Below are positions 26,307 to 31,016 of a DNA stretch of 31,016 nt, in pieces. The notes below the pieces were generated by a model that was given only the letters and a program-made list of their open reading frames with translations, was not told where the DNA came from and ran no database searches. The stretch covers positions 1 through 31,016 of the forward strand of contig MDVS01000078.1 in assembly GCA_001940645.1 (NCBI GenBank). Direction: 5' to 3'. This DNA comes from Candidatus Heimdallarchaeota archaeon LC_3 (GTDB taxonomy: Archaea; Asgardarchaeota; Heimdallarchaeia; Hodarchaeales; LC-3). Position numbers and translations under genes: made by a program. Position 1 is the stretch's first letter, and each line of letters starts with the position of its first letter.

Positions 26307-26460
26307 AAACATTTTAATTTTTGAATCCATTGGTTTCTCCTGAAACTCTTATAAAAATTTTGTTGACGAGAGGTATCAATCTATTGTAATATTCAATTTA
26401 AATTTTTATTGTTGTTTCTTATTTAAAATTAAAATTATATTCAAAAAGAGGAAATAATTG

Positions 26461-27285
26461 ATGAATATAGATATTAGACAAATATCTGAATTAAATGATA
26501 TCAAACAAATCGCTGATCTAATGCAACTTATTTGGAATTTATCCGATCGTGAAGTTGTATCTACTTTAGAAATGCGAGCTGTTTCTCGATTTGGAATTCT
26601 TTTAGGGGCTTTTAATGATAGTGAAGCTATAGTAGGGTTTATTTATGCTCTCCCAGTAAATAATTCCCGACATTATTCACATATGATGGGAGTTGATCCT
26701 GCTTATCAAGGAAAAGGAATAGGTTGGGAAATGAAAAAGAGACATAGAATCTTAGCAATTGATATGGGAGTTAAGGTTATCGAATGGACTGTCGATCCTC
26801 TTCTTCCTAACAATTCCAGATTAAATTTTGGGAAATTAGGTTGCAAATGTAACAAGTACTTTGAAAATTATTATGGTTCTACGGACAACAATGTAGGAAT
26901 ATATTCCGGAATTCCTACAGATCGTTTTCTTGTTGAATGGTACTTACATGATAAGAATGTAATAAGTAAAATGGATAAAGAATTCGAACAGAAATTTAAT
27001 TTAAAGGAGAATCTGTTTGCTGAATATCCATTACTTAATAAAAAATTAATAAATGATAATTTAAAAATTCTAAATCATCTTGATAACTATTCTAAATTTA
27101 CGGTTGAAGTTCCTAATGATTTTCAAAAATTAAAACATACGAATATAGAATTAGCTAAGAAATGGAGAGTATTATTTAGGAAAATCTCTAGATCTTTGTT
27201 TTCAAATGGTTTTACTGCAATCGACTTTGTTATTTTTAATAAGAATGAAAAAAATCAATCTAATTATTTTTTATTTGAAAAATAG
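26461..27285 (+). CDS. GNAT acyltransferase of the COG3375 / N-succinyltransferase type
   Basis: The 275-codon frame opens TTG-ATG, with GAGG 6 nt before the TTG and 9 nt before the ATG; I take the ATG. The N-terminal ~170 residues are a GNAT domain: strand 4 and motif A read HMMGVDPAYQGKGIG, with the CoA-binding QGKGIG at 83-88. This is followed by EWTVDPLLPNNSRLNFGKLG, a FENYYG segment and GIPTDRFLVEW, all characteristic of the COG3375 group. Residues ~170-275 are a helical extension. Bacterial relatives next to N-succinylamino acid racemase genes are succinyl-CoA:D-amino acid N-succinyltransferases. Here an enolase-superfamily racemase-like gene lies 1.4 kb downstream on the same strand, which supports that role. 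The family is secure; the substrate is inferred. Confidence 0.8.
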   Translation: MNIDIRQISELNDIKQIADLMQLIWNLSDREVVSTLEMRAVSRFGILLGAFNDSEAIVGFIYALPVNNSRHYSHMMGVDPAYQGKGIGWEMKKRHRILAIDMGVKVIEWTVDPLLPNNSRLNFGKLGCKCNKYFENYYGSTDNNVGIYSGIPTDRFLVEWYLHDKNVISKMDKEFEQKFNLKENLFAEYPLLNKKLINDNLKILNHLDNYSKFTVEVPNDFQKLKHTNIELAKKWRVLFRKISRSLFSNGFTAIDFVIFNKNEKNQSNYFLFEK

Positions 27286-27306
27286 TTGCTATTGATAAAG
27301 AGCGAA

Positions 27307-28431
27307 TTAAAAAAATACTAAGAATCCGAAATATCCTAATCCTATAATAAAAGCACCAACATATATCCAAAGAAATTGATCTTTATCTTTTATCTTCAAA
27401 AATAAAATCATTGGAAAAGCATATAGGAAATACCAAATCATCATTCTTTTAATTAATATCAAAGAAAACGAAATAAGGACCAAAGGTAAAAAATTTAGCT
27501 CTTTTTTAACAATTAATCTATAAGCTGTATAAACAAATATTGCAAGCATAACTAACGCTGCTGGATTTAAATTTCCCTGTATCAGAGCCCAAATTGATAG
27601 TGCATCATCATTCCATCCCGCTTGGTCATAGAGTCTATAAACTGCTTGCTCTGCTATTGGAATTTCAGAGGGAATGTCTTGATTATTTAAATATCCGTTA
27701 TTAAACTGCCATTCTATGAATTTCAAGATATATTGAGAAAAAAATAATGGTAACATACCAATACTAGTGATAATTACTATACTGTAATTGAATATACTAT
27801 CCTTTACATGTAAGGTGTTTTTATTGTTATAGTCATTAATGATATAGTAAACCAACAACACAACCGAAACGTACTTCCAAAAGATTCCAAATATTGCTAA
27901 TAAGTAAGCTGCCCTTTTATCACCATTATTGTATCTCCTTGCTGAATATAAAATTAATAATAATGTTATTCCATCTACTAACCCATATAATGTGAAAATA
28001 ATTTGAAACAATGAAATAAAAATTGCCCATTTCAATCCTAGATCTTTTTTTACCTCATAAAATATTAGAATATCTATAAAAGCTAGAAAAACTTTGAGAA
28101 TGAACACAGAATAGGGTAAAATAGCAAAAAAAGCAAAGAATAATAGATGAAACACTGGATAAGAGAAAGTCTGAGTTAAATAAACGTTAGATGGATTACC
28201 TGGATCAATGTCATTTGGATATAAATTATAAACATTAAAGAAACCATGAGACCAAAAAGCTTCTCCATATTGTAGATTACGAACCATATCAGTATTAAAA
28301 TCTGGAAAGTTTATTAAAATAAGAAATAATTTCATTACAAATATGGCAACAATTGCTAAGAACTCTTTACTTCTGAGTAATTGGTGTGTTTCAGTCGTTT
28401 CGTATTGGAATAGATCAGTAACTTGCCACAT
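27307..28431 (-). CDS. GT-C-like membrane glycosyltransferase (GT87-type)
   Basis: The 374-residue integral membrane protein has about nine to ten helices. After the first helix (25-42) comes an external loop with acidic residues, NFPDFNTDM (41-49), containing the Asp candidates (D44, D48) expected for a GT-C catalytic loop. An F-x-V-Y-N-L-YP segment and the YPVFHLLFF start of the next helix are typical of DUF2029/GT87 mannosyltransferase-like proteins, which use polyprenyl-phosphate sugars outside the membrane. The acceptor is unknown; lipid-linked oligosaccharide or cell-surface glycans are plausible, given a nearby surface protein rich in glycosylation sequons. The start is ATG. It is convergent with the GNAT gene (21-bp gap) and lies between GNAT and racemase-like genes on the opposite strand. 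Confidence 0.6.
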   Translation of the reverse strand: MWQVTDLFQYETTETHQLLRSKEFLAIVAIFVMKLFLILINFPDFNTDMVRNLQYGEAFWSHGFFNVYNLYPNDIDPGNPSNVYLTQTFSYPVFHLLFFAFFAILPYSVFILKVFLAFIDILIFYEVKKDLGLKWAIFISLFQIIFTLYGLVDGITLLLILYSARRYNNGDKRAAYLLAIFGIFWKYVSVVLLVYYIINDYNNKNTLHVKDSIFNYSIVIITSIGMLPLFFSQYILKFIEWQFNNGYLNNQDIPSEIPIAEQAVYRLYDQAGWNDDALSIWALIQGNLNPAALVMLAIFVYTAYRLIVKKELNFLPLVLISFSLILIKRMMIWYFLYAFPMILFLKIKDKDQFLWIYVGAFIIGLGYFGFLVFF

Positions 28432-28730
28432 TAAAGAATTACCCTAAAAAAGAGTCTACAATTTATAGTGAGAGGATATAATTGAACCGATATAGTTTAT
28501 ATAATTAGTTTTATATTAGAAACTAACAAGAAAATTTTTTTTCTTCATTATTGTTAAATTATTGAGAAAAATGAAAATTCTTATACCCAATTGAATTTTC
28601 ATACTTAATAGATTTTGTGTAAAAAAATAAAATTTCAATCTAAAAGAAATTATATCTAAAATCCCAATTTAAATTATTATTTGAATTTACTTTCCATAAT
28701 TAAACATAAATAAGGTGAGATTTTTAGATT
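28432..28730. promoter_or_regulatory. 299-bp divergent intergenic region
   Basis: This very AT-rich gap lies between the reverse GT-C gene and the forward racemase-like gene. It contains a 10-bp inverted repeat (28571-28602) and, near the forward gene, a TATA-like ACATAAATA at about 28704-28712. GGTGAG at 28714-28719 is a ribosome binding site 11 nt before the ATG. No ORF or tRNA was seen. Confidence 0.45.
28571..28602. repeat. 10-bp perfect inverted repeat (operator or hairpin)
   Basis: ATGAAAATTC and its exact reverse complement GAATTTTCAT are separated by 12 nt. The repeat lies 139 bp from the GT-C start and 128 bp from the racemase-like start. It could be an operator for a dimeric regulator. 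The arms begin and end with ATGAA/TTCAT, as in the RHH operator candidate 2.3 kb away. Confidence 0.4.
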
Positions 28731-29861
28731 ATGGCTTCATTGAAAGAAATTGAACTTCATCATGTTAGAATTCCTCTAATTAGACCTTTCCAAACTTCTT
28801 TTGGAACCCAAGTTAACAAAGAAGGAATTTTATTAAAGCTATCGACGACTTCTGGTGAAATTGGGTGGGGTGAAATACCCTTAACTTCAGTTCCTGGTTA
28901 TTGCTATGAGACTATTTTTACTTCATGGTACATTCTTAAAGATTTTATTATTCCTGTTATTCGCCGGAAAAACGTTGAAAATAGTCTTCATAGCATAGAT
29001 GATTGGATTAACAATTTAAAATCTATGTTAACGGACATCAGAGGTCATAATTTTGCTAAATCAGGTTTTGATTTTTGTTTCTGGAACTTAAAATCCAGAA
29101 TTGAAGGAAAATCCTTACCAGAAATATTAGGAGCAACCAAAAAAAATATTCCGACAGGAATTTCTATAGGAATTCAAAAAAGTCATAAAAATTTATTAAA
29201 TATTGTTCGTAGTGCACTTGAGCAAAAATACAAACGAATTAAGATAAAAATAGAGCCTAATCAAGATATAGAACTAATAAAATATTTACGAAAAGAATTG
29301 GGAGACTTTCCATTAATGGTAGATGCCAATAGTGCTTACACCTTATCAGATAAAGACTTGCTTTTAAAAATGGACAAATATGATCTTTTAATGATTGAAC
29401 AACCTCTTTCTCATGATGATATTGTCGATCATGCTACTTTACAAAAAGAGCTAACAACACCCATATGCTTAGACGAGTCAATTCATAACGTGGATGATGC
29501 TAGAAAAGCAATTACTAGTAATTCGTGTAAAATTATTAATATTAAGGCTGCGCGTGTAGGAGGATTAACAGAATCTATGAAAATTGCAAGATACTGCTAT
29601 GAAAACAATATCGGAGTATGGTGTGGAGGAATGCTAGAATCTGGTATCGGAAGAATAATTAATATCGCTTTACAAGCAAATTTTATGTTTAATTATCCAG
29701 GAGACACCTCTGCATCTAAAAGATATTTCGAAAAAGATGTAATTACTCCAGAAGTGTTATTAGATGAAACCGGTTCTATTAATGTAGAAACAAAATATGA
29801 AATTAATGAAAAAATAATAAATAAATATTCAGAAAAAGAAGAAATTTTTAATTTAACATAA
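28731..29861 (+). CDS. enolase-superfamily MenC/N-succinylamino acid racemase-like enzyme
   Basis: The 376-residue protein has the N-terminal capping domain and a TIM barrel of the muconate-lactonising subgroup. The KxK motif is K171/K173, metal ligands are D198, E223 and D248, and the opposite catalytic lysine is K272 in the KAARVGG segment. WCGGMLESG (297-305) is the barrel-8 motif of the o-succinylbenzoate synthase / N-succinylamino acid racemase family. Spacing matches the Amycolatopsis enzyme's catalytic residues, with a shift of about nine. The family includes menaquinone OSBS and racemases; no other men genes are in the window, while a COG3375 GNAT lies just upstream, so racemase is more likely. 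The start is ATG with GGTGAG 11 nt upstream. The third enzyme of the route, an N-succinyl-L-amino acid hydrolase, is absent here. Confidence 0.9.
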   Translation: MASLKEIELHHVRIPLIRPFQTSFGTQVNKEGILLKLSTTSGEIGWGEIPLTSVPGYCYETIFTSWYILKDFIIPVIRRKNVENSLHSIDDWINNLKSMLTDIRGHNFAKSGFDFCFWNLKSRIEGKSLPEILGATKKNIPTGISIGIQKSHKNLLNIVRSALEQKYKRIKIKIEPNQDIELIKYLRKELGDFPLMVDANSAYTLSDKDLLLKMDKYDLLMIEQPLSHDDIVDHATLQKELTTPICLDESIHNVDDARKAITSNSCKIINIKAARVGGLTESMKIARYCYENNIGVWCGGMLESGIGRIINIALQANFMFNYPGDTSASKRYFEKDVITPEVLLDETGSINVETKYEINEKIINKYSEKEEIFNLT

Positions 29862-29923
29862 TAAGTGATAATTTTTAAAAAATTGTTAAAATCTTAAATC
29901 TGTCCAATTATTGGAAAAGTATT

Positions 29924-29931
29924 AATTTATA
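29924..29931 (+). promoter_or_regulatory. TATA box candidate of small membrane-protein gene
   Basis: AATTTATA lies about 33 bp upstream of the ATG at 29961, preceded by an A-rich GGAAAAG that could serve as the BRE. Transcription starting ~25 bp downstream would give a leader of only a few bases, fitting the absence of a ribosome binding site. The spacing makes this the best-placed TATA candidate in the window. Confidence 0.4.
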
Positions 29932-29960
29932 CCTTCAGTTGGAAGTAAGTGGCTTAGTAT

Positions 29961-30419
29961 ATGGCTGATACAGGCGTAGACGCTAACAAAAGAAAATCAA
30001 GAGTTGAAACGTATAAACAACGTTTTCAATTAATAAGAGAAAGACTATTTTATCAAACTCAATCGTCATCATTAATAATAATCTTGGTAATTGGTATTGC
30101 AATTGTTATCCAATCGGGATTAATCTTTGTTTTATCAGAATCAACTCCATTACTGGGAAGGAATTTTCAGTTAATAGTTCCGGATCGATTACTTAATAAT
30201 CAAGTTGTAGCAGAGACCTTCCTTGTGGCTATAATAGTAGGCGTAGGGACACTTGGATTGTGGCTAATAAAAAGAGCTCCTGTTTATGTTGATGATGCTG
30301 ATCGGGCAGCATTTACACAAACTATGGGAATAATATTGATTATTTCTGGAATTGTGATTCTATATCTTGTAATGGTTTTCAAAATGTTTGGTAATTTTGA
30401 TAACCTAAATATATTCTGA
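29961..30419 (+). CDS. three-helix membrane protein of unknown function
   Basis: The 152-residue protein has a charged N-terminus (Lys/Arg-rich to residue ~33), then membrane helices near 37-58, 83-103 and 120-143. An outside loop between helices 1 and 2 reads LLGRNFQLIVPDRLL and a short cytosolic loop KRAPVYVDDADRAA lies between helices 2 and 3. No catalytic motif or known family was recognised. A promoter-like TATA lies just upstream and the leader would be short. The gene follows the racemase-like gene by 99 bp but probably has its own promoter. Confidence 0.7.
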   Translation: MADTGVDANKRKSRVETYKQRFQLIRERLFYQTQSSSLIIILVIGIAIVIQSGLIFVLSESTPLLGRNFQLIVPDRLLNNQVVAETFLVAIIVGVGTLGLWLIKRAPVYVDDADRAAFTQTMGIILIISGIVILYLVMVFKMFGNFDNLNIF

Positions 30420-30481
30420 TCTGATTTTCTTTGTAAAAAATTATTTCAGGAGGATTTATCGCTAATTTAAATTTTAAGTAT

Positions 30482-31016
30482 TTACAACAACTTTTTATAT
30501 ATTGAAATATATTCATTTGCAGATTTTTTCCAAGAAAAATCTTCTTGCATGATTCTTCTTCGTATCTTATTTATATTGTCTGAAGAGCTATTAATATACC
30601 ATTGTAATGCTCTTATAATGGTTTTTTCTAATTCTTTTTCTGTGTAGTATTTGAATGAAAATCCATTACCTAATTGGGGATTTAAAGAAAGATCTAATAC
30701 TGTATCTTTTAATCCACCAGTTTCCCTAACAATTGGAATTGTTCCATATTTCATACTAAACATTTGATTAAGACCACAAGGTTCGTACTTTGAAGGCATG
30801 AGAAAAAAATCTGAACCTGCTTCAACCCAATGAGCCATTTTATTATTATATTCTATGTTAATTGAGACTTTACTAGGATAGATAGATTCCAGATCCTTTA
30901 ATAACTTTTCAAATTCTTGATTTCCCGAACCAAATAAAATAAAAGAAAAATCCAATTTTTTAAATAATCTTTTCAGCACTGGGATAATAAGATCAAAACC
31001 TTTCTGATGAGCTAAT
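30482..31016 (-). CDS. glgA: glycogen synthase (GT5), C-terminal part, cut by window edge
   Basis: The frame stays open to the right edge of the window, so the true start lies outside; the GTG at 30979 is internal. The last 177 residues are the C-terminal GT-B domain of a GlgA-type synthase, which transfers glucose from ADP- or UDP-glucose to an alpha-1,4-glucan. Seen in order are QKGFDLI near the edge, FGSGNQEFE, a PSKYEPCGLNQM motif with the catalytic-site Glu of the EPCG signature, and GTIPIVRETGGLKDTV. EPCGL and TGGL-DTV distinguish GT5 from general GT4 enzymes. No other glycogen gene is in view. Confidence 0.9.
   Translation of the reverse strand, partial: LAHQKGFDLIIPVLKRLFKKLDFSFILFGSGNQEFEKLLKDLESIYPSKVSINIEYNNKMAHWVEAGSDFFLMPSKYEPCGLNQMFSMKYGTIPIVRETGGLKDTVLDLSLNPQLGNGFSFKYYTEKELEKTIIRALQWYINSSSDNINKIRRRIMQEDFSWKKSANEYISIYKKLL

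Noticed and set aside
28731..29861. Naming the enolase-superfamily gene menC
   Set aside because: The family is mixed (OSBS and racemase), no other menaquinone genes are present, and the nearby COG3375 GNAT points to racemase function, so no symbol is given.
29862..29960. T-rich and A-rich runs as a terminator after the racemase-like gene
   Set aside because: TTTTTAAAAAATTG-like strings are common all over this AT-rich window, so no specific terminator can be claimed.
1..31016. tRNA, rRNA, insertion sequence, integrase or attachment site
   Set aside because: No GC-rich cloverleaf segment, transposase or integrase frame, or flanking duplicated ends were seen on either strand by eye; a covariance-model scan was not possible.

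Overview
This AT-rich window looks like chromosomal DNA of an Asgard-type archaeon. The evidence is a eukaryote-like gene set in archaeal architecture: a Rag/Gtr-type small GTPase, an actin-related protein, a second P-loop GTPase-like protein, a cytosolic beta-propeller protein and a predicted longin-like cytosolic domain. These sit beside archaeal features: GGTGA/GGAGG ribosome binding sites, many TTG starts, a Hef-like helicase and a giant DUF2341/LamG surface protein. The lineage within Asgard cannot be fixed from this sequence alone. No rRNA, tRNA, CRISPR array or mobile element was seen.

Left part (1-17942). A Rag-like GTPase with a long C-terminal extension of three helical repeats is followed by a small Cys-rich protein. 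Both converge on an 11.3-kb reverse-strand gene for a 3779-residue surface protein. That protein has a signal peptide, three DUF2341-LamG modules, 20 copies of a ~97-residue Ig/cadherin-like repeat, one C-terminal membrane helix and a ~200-residue cytosolic tail with the predicted secondary-structure order of a longin domain. Upstream lie a reverse-strand beta-propeller protein and a divergent large P-loop protein. My best candidate for an undescribed system is this cluster: a giant adhesin/receptor whose cytosolic longin-like tail could communicate with the neighbouring Rag-like or P-loop GTPase. The link is inferred from gene proximity and domain logic only.

Middle part (17947-26251). This holds a HemK/MTS-like methyltransferase with extra domains, and a three-gene ABC-2 export operon (ATPase plus two permeases). 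The first permease has no ATG/GTG/TTG at its apparent start and may use AUA behind a strong ribosome binding site. Next come a Hef-like SF2 helicase with altered motifs I and II and a divergent actin-related protein. A two-gene operon then encodes a ribbon-helix-helix regulator and a multi-pass membrane protein, with a long palindromic operator candidate upstream of the regulator.

Right part (26458-31016). A COG3375-type GNAT and an enolase-superfamily MenC/NSAR-like enzyme lie near each other, separated by an opposite-strand GT-C-like membrane glycosyltransferase. The GNAT/NSAR pair recalls the bacterial N-succinyl route that converts D- to L-amino acids. A three-helix membrane protein of unknown function and the 3' end of a glycogen synthase gene, cut by the window edge, complete the window. 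Genes are tightly packed, with five convergent pairs separated by only 4-21 bp.
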